A stretch of DNA of 64,000 bases from Galerina marginata. Lineage: Eukaryota; Basidiomycota; Agaricomycetes; Agaricales; Galerinaceae. The stretch covers positions 3,038,001 to 3,102,000 of the forward strand of contig JAECYW010000007.1 in NCBI GenBank assembly GCA_023014335.1, read 5' to 3'. Of the stretch, positions 24,023 through 34,679 are shown one piece after another. The position numbers and the translations under genes were made by a program. Under the pieces are notes generated by a model, which saw only the letters and a program-made list of their open reading frames with translations, ran no database searches and was not told the DNA's origin. Numbering within the stretch: position 1 is the first letter of the stretch; every line of letters begins with the position of its first letter.

Positions 24023-26634
24023 ACGCTTTATGTATTGATTTTGTAAGCCTCATGACTTTTAATGAAGGTTTATGCACCATGACGTGCCCTTTGGGGTTAA
24101 AACAATTTTACTTGCATCTTACTGGCAGTCAGTACGTGGTCAGTACGAGTAGACAATAATTTTATTAGTACGGCGACAAGTTGTCAGGAACTTGTCAGGA
24201 ACACGTCAGGAACAGGCTCAGCCTCAGGGCGGCTGTCGGGCCCGAACGGCTTTGGCATTCAAACCAAACAAGGTCAATCCAATCTTTTGCAGCCGAGAGT
24301 CCAAGAGAGCAAGGCTCAAGCCTTTTTATGATTTATCGTCTCATCGTACCAGCGCACCATCTCTTTTCTGATACTACTTAGAACACTGAAAAGGTACAAT
24401 GTAAGTATATAGGGTGATGGAAGTCGTGTTACTGAATCCCCTTGCGCAGTTCTTGACCGAGTACCTGTGCTTGAAGGCACAAATACCGGGCCTTGTCGAC
24501 ACCCTCACAATCGACGGCCCCATGACGAAGACGAGCTCGACGAGGCAAGCGAACCAGGTGCAACATACACCACTGAAGCGCACTACAGTCGTGGGCAGAG
24601 CTGTCCAGTCTTGCTGTCCGCAAGCTTCATTACGCGGCCATCCGCCCATCGTGTTGGATGTTCGACCTGGCACGACTTGCTCGTGTTGACCTGAGCCTCG
24701 TGCCTCGGGCTCCTGAACTTTCACACATAGAGAGTAGCTATCTGCGTTGAGGACGTCGGCCATCCAACGTTTGGGAATAGCAGCTGTAGAACCAACTCCC
24801 CATCCCACGACGCGCAGACAGTCGACTTCGAATCCCAACATTGGCCCTTGCTACTACCGCCTATCACTCTGCATCCATTTCCTTTCCTCCTCTTATCCAA
24901 TCCTCTCCAAACTCCCGATGCTGCCTTCATTCCGCCAAGTCCACCCCACCACCATCCGTTTAGCTTGGCTCAAAACCTCCGGCCTTCACGCTGCCGCACG
25001 ACGACGGTGTCCTCGCTCCGGCCCCGTGTCCATCACTACCTTCTATCCCAAAAATTCTCTCCGTCGTTTGTTGCCACTGTCTGGAGGCTGATTCGTTGTC
25101 TATCCCGGGCATCAGTGATTGTGGCCCATTCCCGCTGGTGTCGTCGAAATGGTAAAAGACGATCGATGTGCTGTTGAAAGAGCGCGGCAGTGGAGTGGAT
25201 GTGGGTGGGAAGGTATGCTCACAAGCAAGCGAGCCAGGGCGTGGGGGAGGAGAAGACGCGTTCTGGGCTCGCCGCCGCTGTCGTGCTTGTAATTGGAGGT
25301 CCATTTTTCGTGGCTTCCTTTCCTTCGACTAATCCTCCGTGCCATCGTCGCTCTCGTTGGTTCCCACACCGAAGTACGCATACCTGGCTTCTCTTTGCTC
25401 GACTTTCACGTTTCGCGGCGACATCGTCACTCTCAACTACGCTTCAAGTACCAGGGCGGGCGCATATACCTGTGGACCAATACTCGAACGAAGACGGCTT
25501 CTGCTATAACCTATCCTCAACGTCTTCTCTTACCGCGTCGTGCCCGGGACTTGAGCTTCAGGAACAGTCTTTCGACCTGTCCGGGCTGTCCATCCTTTGT
25601 CTCATTCTCCACTGACGTTCGTTTTCGCCAGCTACAAAACTCAGCCCTTCACGCTGCGGCACGTCGATAAGCTTCTCGTTGGTTTCTATGACTTCCCCGC
25701 GCGTCTGGTGACGCGTTTCACTCGTCCGTTCGGGCCCTAGGGACCTTGGAAGACAAAAACCCAGATGGAGGAGGCCGTTAGCGGGAGGCGAAGGAAGGCT
25801 TGGGGTAGAGGGGTGGATATAAGGCCTGGGCCTACGCTCACGATGAGGAGGGCATGTCATGGGCATGGCTATTCGAACCCACCGGCCCGCGGCGGTGCCT
25901 GGTTTTGGATGACGGTTTTCACGCCTTCGAAACACATTTCCTGCCCTCCATTCGTCAGGACGATCCTTCGCCATCATCGGCCTTGGTGGTTTGTACATCA
26001 AAGTCAACGTATCCGTCTTATTTTTCCTAATCTTTCACGTTTCTGGACCCACTTTCGCCTTCAAGTTCGACTGCCGGTGCTTTGTTATTACTCTCAACCT
26101 CCATTCCTCCGGACGATCTTCCTCGCCAGCACCGGTCTTGGTACTAGTAGATTAGACAACAAGTTCAACGTACGTGACCTTTCTCTTACCAACTTCGCGT
26201 TTTACTGATCACTCTCGCCTTAGCTGTTCGCACCACATCATCGATTTCAACATCGCCTCAAGTTCGTTTGGGCTAGCGCGTGCTGCGGCACCTGCATCTT
26301 CATCTTCCTGCACGAATTCACCCCTCAAGGTTCTCTCCTATAACATGGTTTTGTCGACCCTCAACGCCGTCGTCCTGCCTTCACGCACCACATTATAGGA
26401 CGTGTTGCGGACTATCCAGTCTACGTAAAGCGATTACCCAAGTTGAGAACCGCGTTTCTTCTTCCTGCGTTCGTCCTGGAACTCAAGGAATGATTCGTCA
26501 ACGAGTTCACGACCATACGCAGGTCGCTCATGTCCTGAAGCCGAGTATTTTGAATTCATGCCAACGCCGCTGCCAGCTTGACAAACATCGCTGGAGGCGT
26601 TGATAACCTCTCGGAATGGCCGTTGAAAATTGGA
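24022..26634 (+). pseudogene. R1 segment, copy 3 (5' part)
   Basis: It matches copy 2 block for block from CGGCGACAAGTTGTC (24,171) to the CGCTGCCGCACGACG block (24,990). It then matches copy 1 from the CCTGCCCTCCATTCG block (25,940) to CCAACGCCGCTGCC (26,563). Copies of LHAAARR occur in two frames. It is cut at 26,634 by the large insertion and resumes at 32,359. There is no long reading frame. Confidence 0.55.
26626..26634. repeat. Left 9-bp target site duplication
   Basis: AAAATTGGA lies directly before GGGCAC and is identical to 32,350-32,358. R1 sequence runs up to this point and resumes after the right copy. Confidence 0.75.
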
Positions 26635-26647
26635 GGGCACAAGAAAA

Positions 26648-26795
26648 TTACCGTGTACTACCGAGCACAGCCGTGCACGGCTTACCGTGCATCAGCCAGT
26701 ACCGTGCACTACCGAGCACTGTCTGGGCTTTCAGGTGGGTCGTACCGTGCATTACCGTGCATTACAGAGTTAGCAGTAACTGTTACCGTGCAATG
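26648..26795. repeat. ACCGTGCA array (left outer)
   Basis: About ten ACCG-(T/A)-GCA/T words at irregular 8-20 nt spacing, forming the outer left subterminal array of the element. Confidence 0.75.
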
Positions 26796-26975
26796 ATAAA
26801 AGAAGTACATTTCAGTCCGTCAATTTAAACTACAAGCAGTAAAGTAATTAAGTGGCCTTTTTCGTTTTGATTGGGTGAGGTTTCGGTGCGGGTTTCGGTG
26901 TGACTGGTTGTTCGACGGAGGGAGTATATTGTATGAAGTCTGGACCTTGCTATAACTATGGTCAGGACACTGTTA

Positions 26976-27290
26976 TCATCTCAGATTATGTAGGCAAAGT
27001 CCTACCTGAACATCGTCTCTGTCAAATGAATGATCGTCCTTATTCCACTCGTACGGGATATTGGAATAAGGGTCCCAGTTATCCTGGTGATGTCCGACAT
27101 CCAAACCCCACTGATAAAAACCTGCAATGCCGGTTTGAGCAGAAACTTCAAACATTTCTTCTTCAAGCCGATACAGGCATTCGCATTCGACATCGACATC
27201 GACCAAGCGTGAAGGGGTACCTGTAAATTGAACCTCCCAAGCTCGTTCGAGAACTTTCTGCCAGCTGAATTTCTCTGTCTTAGGATCAAA
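26976..27290 (-). other. Open frame of unknown origin inside the element
   Basis: On the minus strand a frame of about 105 codons can be read from near 27,290 through 26,976. It includes a W-E-V-Q-F-T start, an E-C-E-C-L-Y-R-L-E-E-E-M-F core and an acidic, tryptophan-rich end (DNWDPY, EWNKDD). The composition looks protein-like, but I recognise no family. It may be a fragment of a captured gene or a transposase exon. Confidence 0.3.
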
Positions 27291-27479
27291 ATTTAGAGAA
27301 TGAGCAATATAAAGCGTCTACGCGTGAGCAATGGGCAAGTATTCAAGCCAGGACAATCAGAGTTCGGAGAGTGATGTGGACATCGAACCAGTTGGCAATT
27401 TGGGCACGGTCAATTTTCAAGGACTGAGGTAAAGCCGACGTACGGAACCAGGGTACTGTGCAGTGGATTTTTCGTGCCT

Positions 27480-27692
27480 TCGAGCCACAATTTTGCGAAT
27501 CCCCTACCGTGCACGACTATGACCTGGCCGTGCAGTTTCCCGTCTCTACTGTGCGCGGAAGTGCAGTGCAGTGCATTAACGCGCACTAACGTGCAGTACC
27601 GTACGCTGCCGTGCAAGGGCCGTGCAGGTACCGTGCAGTCCCGAGCAGTACCGTGCAGTCCCGTGAAGTGCCGTGCAGGTTCCGTGTAAGTG
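27480..27692. repeat. GTGCAG / CCGTGCA array (inner)
   Basis: This is the densest array in the window, with more than fifteen GTGCA words, many in the form (T/C)ACCGTGCAGT. It directly precedes the first R2 body copy. Confidence 0.8.
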
Positions 27693-27693
27693 C

Positions 27694-28580
27694 TTAATTG
27701 AGCTCTGTATTCTAATTTCTACAGCTGAAATTTATAAAGAACATTGGGATTGGAATTCTACGCCATACAAGCGCTCGTTTCGCTCGTTATTGGCACATTG
27801 TTACTAAATTTAGCCAACTACCAAATTAGAACCCAACCCCTGTATTATTCATGAAAATCATGTTTACCTGACTATATACATGTGAAATATTTGTTCCCCT
27901 CTTAAACACCTTTCGGATGAGTCCCAAATCTCCCTCGTAGGTCAAAAATTGATCCCAGAAAATAAGATTGACGCCCATATTGGACGGTCCGGTGACCCGG
28001 GGCGACGGCTAGGAAGCCAGTAAGATAATTTCCAATGCAATCCGAGTCCGACAGTCATTATTTTTGGTATATAAGATCTAATAGGTCTATTCTACATATT
28101 TACCGTGTTTCATATAATACTGGTTCGCAGGGGATGAGCTATGATACAAATTAGCGAGGACAGTTTCAAAGTCACACGGTCCAACACTTTTGCCACACGT
28201 GATCTTGTGGCAAAACCGGGATCACTGCTCTGCAACAAGACTGAATGCCTTCAGAAGCATTCATTTATTAGTTTAACGTGTTCTAAATAATTTCTAGCTA
28301 TATGATAAATGAATACTGGCAACTTCCCCTCCGAAAGTTTATCTCAAAAGAGCTGCTGCAGTTTGCGCGCAAGATTTTTTGAGCGCGACGGGCCGACGGC
28401 AGGAGGAACGTGTGGGAAACCGCTCCACTCTGACAGCATGCCGCGACTGACCCCCGTGCATGTACCGTGCAGCTTGGGCAACTAACGTGCACTTACCACA
28501 GAAACCGTGCAATTACCGTGAAATCATGCACGGTGGCTGCACGGTTGTGTTCGGTAGCGCACGGTAATTTCCAATTGCCC
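27694..28580. repeat. R2 body, copy 2
   Basis: About 90% alike to 31,461-32,349 by eye, in the same orientation, from CTTAATTGAGCT to CCAATTGCCC. It ends in its own ACCGTGCA array (28,455-28,575) and TTGCCC terminus. The bases after that terminus (GATTTTGAA) do not match the left flank, so it is not flanked by its own target duplication. Confidence 0.8.
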
Positions 28581-28846
28581 GATTTTGAACATGGGAAGTG
28601 GATAAAAGTAGCTAAAGGGGTTGTGCAAGGAAAGCGGTGGTAAACATTCTTAGTAAAAGGGAATTGCCAAGCTGGAACTCACAAAAGACGGAGTATGATT
28701 GGTCGCAACTGCTGTTTATAATCCTGTTGAAAATTCAGTGAGTCTGATGATGGAGCAAGATCAGACACCACGTACCATTCTCCGGACTGGTATCGATTTT
28801 CTAGACGGGTCGATGCCGCTACTAATACACTGGTGCATCATACGCG

Positions 28847-29308
28847 GTGCAATGGACGATAGATTTTGAGACAGGAACATGTACACGGGCTGAGCGAAAG
28901 CTAGCTCTCATTTCACCAGCACCAAACGCGAGTATAATGTCACCAATTGTCGCTCGTGAACCGACCAAAACGTCAAAGGCATGTTTCCTGCCGAACCTTC
29001 AGCTCTCTAGGGAGAGCAGATCTGCGGAGTGGACAACCCCACAGTCGCGAGTGGCGAGTTTCGACACAGGGAAAGCCAAGAAAATACAGTACCATGGATG
29101 GAGAGTTATTCGGGATTCAAAAGAAAAAGAGAGAGCGAAGTCTCGTGAGGAGGCGACCGTCAAATCGTGGCTTCGCGCCGATCCTGATGTCACCCAATGC
29201 GATGTCCCAGTCGGAAAATTTACAGAGCACCCAGGCTGGCACAGAAAAGTAACAATCTGGGAGCCTTGGGTGTGTAAATTTATCATGTTCGAGCTGTCGA
29301 ATGGGTGA
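28847..29308 (+). other. Open frame, 153 codons, unrecognised
   Basis: The frame lies in the middle of the composite element. It has a basic, charged stretch (K-E-K-E-R-A-K-S-R-E-E) and no known motif. Equally long frames on the other strand overlap it, so coding status is doubtful. Confidence 0.2.
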
Positions 29309-29319
29309 TATCAGATTTT

Positions 29320-30500
29320 ACGAAAGCGCGAAACCACCACGGATCATGGGAATCTGAGAGGCGAGAAGGGGACAAAACGGGAGGGATATTCCTCGAGAAT
29401 CTGTGACCATAGGATGAAAGCAGATGAAGAATGTCAAATAAAAAGAGTTTTAAAGAACGAAGCAAGGTCGATTCTAGGCAATGCAGAGAGCGTTTACCAA
29501 GCTGATTCCAGGGATAATCTGTTGATTAAAATTTACGGTGACGATTAGGTCAGATAACGACGTACCTTTGCAATTATTTATCGCACTTTATAACATAGCT
29601 GAGTGGGCGAAACTTGATACAGGTCCAAATTTCAAGTATGGTTGTTCGTTGTGAGTGGCGGTTGGGAGAAGAAAGGATTGGAGACCGCTCAGAAGAACCC
29701 AGGTTACCCAGCCCCGTTCAAATTGAGGCGGAGACCCAAATACAGTAAGAAAGGTCGGGAGACCGGCTTCTTACATCCGGAAGTGTGATCTGTTGATCCC
29801 GAACCACGTGGACGGCTCTCGCCTGTTGGCCAGCTGTGTCGATTTGAACTGGGATTGAGTCGTAACCCGTTCGTTTTTATCGTCCCGTTAAGCTTCATTA
29901 TAACTCTCCAGTGGTCCAACGTTCAATCGCATTCCGATACACCATCTCTTATGCTCTCTCTCTGCGGCTTTTCTGCCGTCATTACTCCGAACACCGCAGT
30001 GAAAGCCTCCACTCGACCTTGATTCTGCCAGTGGCAAGGATTGCATCTGATATAAGGATGATGTGTTTACTGTTCTTTAGTAAGTACCATATTACTATGT
30101 ACCTCCTTTCGTAAAAGAATTGACTTTGGAACTAGCGCTGCCCAGTCTTTTCGTACACCTCACTCTGACAGTGCGTATGTATGATATTCCAAATTTTCCT
30201 TTCTCTGATTAATATTCTTCCAGTCAAACAATATTCGAATGTTTAATAATTACTGTCAAACCCCATCAAAAATTTAAGTCACGGAAGGTTTGAACACGCT
30301 AGCATAGATACAGCAAGCGAATACCAACTCAGTTCAGCAGGATTCCTAGATTGAACATCTTGGAATTTTCAGTAGAATGGAAAATGGAACGATCGAAGAA
30401 CAATTCAAAGATAGTCGTCGTTCCTGCTGCCACGGTTTGATGGCCTGAATTTACCGACTTGGATTGCAACAAATTGCAAAGAAGGCATACGCATACAAGT
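29320..30500. other. Element interior without a supported gene
   Basis: Only short frames on both strands. The final part is the upstream region of the small gene at 30,577. Confidence 0.4.
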
Positions 30501-30513
30501 AGGCCAGGAATCA

Positions 30514-30520
30514 TATAAAT
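30514..30520 (+). promoter_or_regulatory. TATA box of the cargo gene
   Basis: TATAAAT lies 57-63 nt before the ATG at 30,577. The cargo gene therefore retains its own core promoter. Confidence 0.6.
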
Positions 30521-30576
30521 ATGCCGCCAACCGTCGCTCATCTTCAGTATCAACAACTCTCTCGCACTTCAATATC

Positions 30577-31226
30577 ATGTCCGTCACTCCAGGTATCTAC
30601 CTCATCAGGAACCGCAAGACTGGGTACTACATCGTACCCAACAACGAGACCAGCTCCGGTGATGCAGTCACCACCATCAAAATCGGAGACCAGGTCCCCA
30701 AGGAGGCCGTAAGTGCACTTCCTTGATCATACTCGCGTATGGGTTTAATATTTGCCGTTTCATAGAAATTGACCGTCTCCGTTGATCAAACCGGGGCGTA
30801 CACCATCAAGTCGGACTCTAACTTGAGTGTCGCCGATTCTGGGGTCAGTATTTCGTTTACCTATCTTCCGCAGTATTAAATCTTGACTTGACGATGATTA
30901 GAAAACGGACTCGAACGGTAAACGCTACCTCGAGTGGCAGGAGGGCGACTACAAATGGTCCCTCAAGGCCGCGAGCACTGGGTTGTGGAAGTAAGTATTG
31001 ACTGTTCGCTTACTGTCCGTGAAATTCACGAAGCGTACCTCTAGCATCAAGCTCGTGAACGACCCCAAATTTGCTGCTGACAACTTTACCATTGGACGCA
31101 ACGTAAGATTTTAGCCTCATCCTCGTTTTAAAAGTTCTGATTTGTTGAATGTCTTTTTTCTAGGTCATCTTGGTCGAAAATGGAGGCGCCTCCGAGACCC
31201 GCTGGGAGTTCGTCAACTCCGGCTGA
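30577..31226 (+). CDS. Small beta-trefoil-like protein (lectin or I66 inhibitor type)
   Basis: Exons 30577-30708, 30766-30843, 30902-30990, 31045-31102 and 31164-31226 code for 139 residues without signal peptide or cysteines. The opening T-P-G-I-Y-L-I-R-N and the closing T-R-W-E-F-V resemble small cytoplasmic beta-trefoil proteins of mushrooms, namely ricin B-type lectins or the I66 (cospin/cnispin) protease-inhibitor class. The evenly spread glycines and aromatic residues fit three repeats. The exact family is inferred, not proven. All four introns are short GT-AG introns and the frame is clean. The gene lies between two direct R2 bodies in the 5.7-kb element, so it may have moved with it. 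Defence against fungivores would be plausible but is a guess. Confidence 0.7.
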
Positions 31227-31239
31227 GAGTTCATCCAGT

Positions 31240-31460
31240 TCTACGTCTTCACTCGGCAAATGGTCTTTGGAATATTTGGCATCGTGAACATCGAAAGGAG
31301 ATAGAGAGTGTCTGGTAGAAAATCCTTAGAAAACCTGTATACACCGCGCCAGTCGAGAATCATAATTTGTTGCATTATCTTCTCCTTAGAGCATATAGTT
31401 CATCCTTTTATTCGAGTAGTATATGGATAATCTGACTGACGTGGTACCGACTTGGAGACC
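31240..31460. other. 3' flank of the cargo gene
   Basis: AT-rich 3' region up to the start of the second R2 body. No gene is seen. Confidence 0.4.
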
Positions 31461-32349
31461 TTAATTGAGCTTTGTATTCTAATTTCTACAGTTTAAATTT
31501 ATTAAAGGACATTGAAATTGGAATTCTACACGATACAAGCGCTCGTTTGCTCGTTATCGGCACGTTGTTACTAAATTTAGCCAACTACCAAATTAGAGCT
31601 CAACCCCCTGTATTATGTATGAAAATTATGTTTACCTGACTCTATACATGTAATATATTTGTTCCCCTCTTAAACACCTTTCGGATGAGTCCTAAATCTC
31701 CCTCGTAGGTCAAAAATTGATCCCAGAAAATAAGATTGACGCCCATATCGGACGGTCCGGTGACCCGGGGCAACGGCTAGGAAGCCAGTAAGATAACTTC
31801 CAATGCAATCCGAGTCCGACGGTCATTATTTTTGGTATATAAGACCTACTATGTCTATTCTACATATTTACTGTGTTTCATATAATACTGGTTCGCAGGG
31901 GATGAGCTATGATACAAATTAGCGAGGACAGTTTCAAAGTCACACGGTACAACACTTTTGCCACACGTGATCTTGTGGCAAAACGGTTGCAACGCGGGGT
32001 CATTACTCTGCAACAAGACTGAATGCCTTCAGAAGCATTCATTTCCTAGTTTAATGTGTTCAAAATAATTTCTAGCTGTATAATATACGAATACTGACAA
32101 CTTTCTCTCCGAAAGTTTATCTCAAAGGAGCTGCTGCAGTTTGCGCGCAAGATTTTTTGAGGGCGACGGCAGGAGGAATGTGTGGGAAACCGCTCGACTC
32201 GGACAGCATGTCGCCACTGACCCCCGAAATGTACCGTGCGGCTTAGGCAACTAACGTGTACTTACCACAGAAACCGTGCAATTACCGTGAAATCATGCAC
32301 GGTGGCTGCACGGTTGTGTTCGGTAGCGCACGGTAATTTCCAATTGCCC
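31461..32349. repeat. R2 body, copy 3, with right end of the element
   Basis: A direct copy of 27,694-28,580. It ends in an ACCGTGCA array (32,230-32,335) and CCAATTGCCC. The next nine bases repeat the left flank of the composite element. Confidence 0.8.
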
Positions 32350-32358
32350 AAAATTGGA
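32350..32358. repeat. Right 9-bp target site duplication
   Basis: AAAATTGGA, identical to 26,626-26,634. Confidence 0.75.
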
Positions 32359-32800
32359 GCAGGGAGAAAGGGTTTGATGTCGGCGATGCTTATGTAGATG
32401 GGCAGGACGAAGGAGGATGGATATGAGTTGCGAGGAGGAGCATGAAGCGCGGCGGCTGGGCGGAGAACCAGGCAGAGGAAGAAGGTAACACGAAGCGCTC
32501 GCAAAGCCGAGTCGGCGCCTAAAGTAAGACGGTGTGTTCCTACGCTTATTGCTCAGCCTCCTAGCCTTCGTCGTGACGCGCCGACTCATTAGAATTCCTT
32601 CACACATAGTAAAATTAGATCTTTTCTATCGTTTTTTGTTATTTTGTCTTATTTCTGGTTATTTACTTCATAGAATTGAATCGCTCGGGTGAATTCCTTA
32701 GGCATGGTTTAATTCTAAGACTAGCATACCACCAATGACATTAATGACAATGTAAACTCCAAGTAGGATTAAACAGACGTCAAGTGCTACTTCGCTCTGT
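32359..32800. repeat. R1 segment, copy 3 (3' part) and gene B downstream flank
   Basis: GTCGGCGATGCTTATGTAGATGGGCAGGACG aligns (in shorter words) with 55,605-55,650 and 7,960-7,995. From 32,510 the GGCGCCTAA-GTAAGA block matches 8,770-8,830, the downstream flank of gene A. Confidence 0.55.
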
Positions 32801-34050
32801 TCACACAATGTCCGCTGTTTTGTCGGTTAAAACGACTTCCACGTCCACTTCCGGAGTGTCTTCTAGCATAATCTGTGTCGCATTCCGTTGGGTTGATTGT
32901 CCTTGGAATTGGAGGCCAGATAAGTTGTGAATTGTCGATACGTGGGTGCTTGTGTCAGCTGCAAGGCAAACACGAGCAACCATTATAGTTGGTGCGATTC
33001 CCTGATACAATGATCAATTCAACCTGGCAGTGTGATACGATATACTTACTGTTATAATGAATGCCACGAGCATGCCATAACTCTCGAATACCACAATAGT
33101 TGGAGAAAAAGTGGAAAAGGCATTTGCAACCCCCAGTATCAGAAACGCAAGAGAGTAGACCGCAGCTGATTGGATCACTATTTCGGTTATATGGCGGAAG
33201 CGTCTTTTGGAGCCACCATTTTGCTTCGAAACGGAATGGATTCTGAATGCTATGAGTAGTGTTGCTAGCAGACTACTCGAAAGCGATGTAAAAAACAGAG
33301 CCGATTGAATTGTGACTCCCTCTCGGACTCTGGCCGTAGTTGGAGCGTGGCGAGCATTTTCTCCTACAATTATGGTTTCGGCGAGGCAGAGAGCTGTTGG
33401 AGGAAATTTAGTTCAATTGACTGACCAGTTGGATAAAAAACGCGCCTATCTCCGCAAGCAACAGAAGACACGGGAGTCCAATCACACGACGTGATTTATT
33501 CCATACAAAGTAGCACCGCCATATCTATCAGCGAGTCAGAGGATGTCTCCCAATTAATTAATTTACGCACCAGAAGACCGTCAGCAACTACCACTAGATA
33601 GCATGCGGTAAGGTTCGAGAGCGCCTTAGCCCATCCAGGGGCGGCATTGATAGAAATGAAGCTACTCTTGCGGGTCTCCCCATTTATGAGGAATATCCAG
33701 TCCAAGGCATACCATTGAGCGGACAGCATGATTACATCGAGCAAGTAGAGCAAGGTAATGCTGAAAATTACCATCCGACGCTGGGAGGCCTTTCGGGTTA
33801 CTATTGTTTCGGTCAGCACTACTCTCCACGCTGCTAGATATAACCAGGAAAAAATCTTACAATACAGACTGAGGGTACCGAAGTAGACCATCGTGTAAAT
33901 CCCTACATTATCTGAATGTCAATTGTAAATCTGCAACACGTAGCGAGGCTTACCCATTAGGAATGTAAACATGACCACGGAATTAAGGCCGTTGTCGAGG
34001 AATAATTTCTCAACTGAAACGAAAGACGGGTCTGCAGCCGGTGCAGACAT
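32801..34050 (-). CDS. Seven-helix membrane protein B, unknown function
   Basis: The spliced model is 33954-34050, 33861-33911, 33571-33800, 33446-33524, 33050-33393 and 32801-33001, coding for 333 residues. Family marks are ADGLL-IWRC-YFVW and GIAPTIMVARV, as in A and C. Exon lengths are 97/51/230/79/344/201. Intron 4 has a GC donor (GCGCGT) at the place where A and C have GCAAGT; the other introns are GT-AG. The frame is unbroken. The gene lies just beyond the R1 segment that the 5.7-kb element interrupts, so the insertion separates B from most of its unit. Confidence 0.83.
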
Positions 34051-34110
34051 GGTGAAAGGTGAGGCTGGGGACAGCGGGTGACTTAATAGAAATACCACTG
34101 TCAGGAATCT

Positions 34111-34120
34111 CTTAAATAGG
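34111..34120 (-). promoter_or_regulatory. Conserved TTAAATA promoter box of gene B
   Basis: Same word and same distance (about 62 nt) from the ATG as in genes A and C. Confidence 0.5.
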
Positions 34121-34679
34121 TTTTAAGAGGGGAAAGGATCCAGATAATTCTAGAATGAATGCCGATGACTGGGAGGTAACCTGAACCATATTCTCCCGTC
34201 GCAATAGTGGGTAACTTTGTCTTTTCAATCATCTACGATCTGACAGAAAAAAACAGTTGATTCCAGTCAGTTTAACTCAGTCCAACATACTATCATAGGA
34301 ATTCTTGATCAGCGCCCAGTGGGTTCACACAGGATTGACACCGCCCTGATCATTATGTTGACTCATAGGTGAGTTTATGCCTGACTTGTTCTGCTACTAG
34401 TGTCAACCATTGGCAAGCGACCGTATGTTTCCATCGTGCCAGTGATTATCTTCGTGTTCCTAAGCTGAGCGTATACTCGAGTAACATGAAAGAAGCTACA
34501 ATCAGTCTGAAATTATCGAATGTATTTTCAGTCCCGTCGATGGCCTTGTCCCAGCGTACGATGACAATTACTAGAGGAGGTTACCATGGTACTTAATGGT
34601 TTCGCCTTGGAAGTTCACCATGGTGTACGATACAAGGACGATATTGTGTCCATTTCAGTTTGGTTTATTTTGAGCGCTT

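Larger units (their letters stand above)
26635..32349. mobile_element. Large composite element with ACCGTGCA arrays and gene cargo
   Basis: The left end reads GGGCAC...AATTACCGTG-(T/C)-(A/G)-CTACCGA. The right end, reverse-complemented, reads GGGCAATTGGAAATTACCGTG-CGCTACCGA, an imperfect inverted repeat of about 45 bp. Exact 9-bp direct repeats (AAAATTGGA) flank it. R1 sequence continues across it: 26,556-26,600 on the left and 32,370-32,410 on the right line up with one continuous stretch at 55,536-55,640 and at 7,920-8,000. Inside are arrays of CCGTGCA words, two direct copies of an 0.89-kb body and a 2.9-kb middle with a complete small gene (30,577-31,226). A 9-bp duplication fits Mutator-like elements. 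No transposase is recognised. Confidence 0.7.
22380..34320. repeat. Tandem unit 3, interrupted by two insertions
   Basis: The head at 22,430-22,633 matches 11,070-11,255. The R1 segment resumes at 24,022 after one insertion and breaks again at 26,634. It continues at 32,359 beyond the 5.7-kb insertion and leads into seven-helix gene B. Without the insertions the unit would be about 5 kb, close to units 1 and 4. Confidence 0.6.

Noticed and set aside
24820..24840. GACTTCGAATCCCAAC resembles a tRNA T-arm
   Set aside because: No acceptor stem, D-arm or anticodon arm can be formed around it, and it is part of an R1 block repeated at 12,352.
26648..27692. Regularly repeated GTGCA words as a CRISPR-like array
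   Set aside because: Spacing is irregular, units are only 5-8 bp, there are no unique spacers of constant length, and the organism is eukaryotic.
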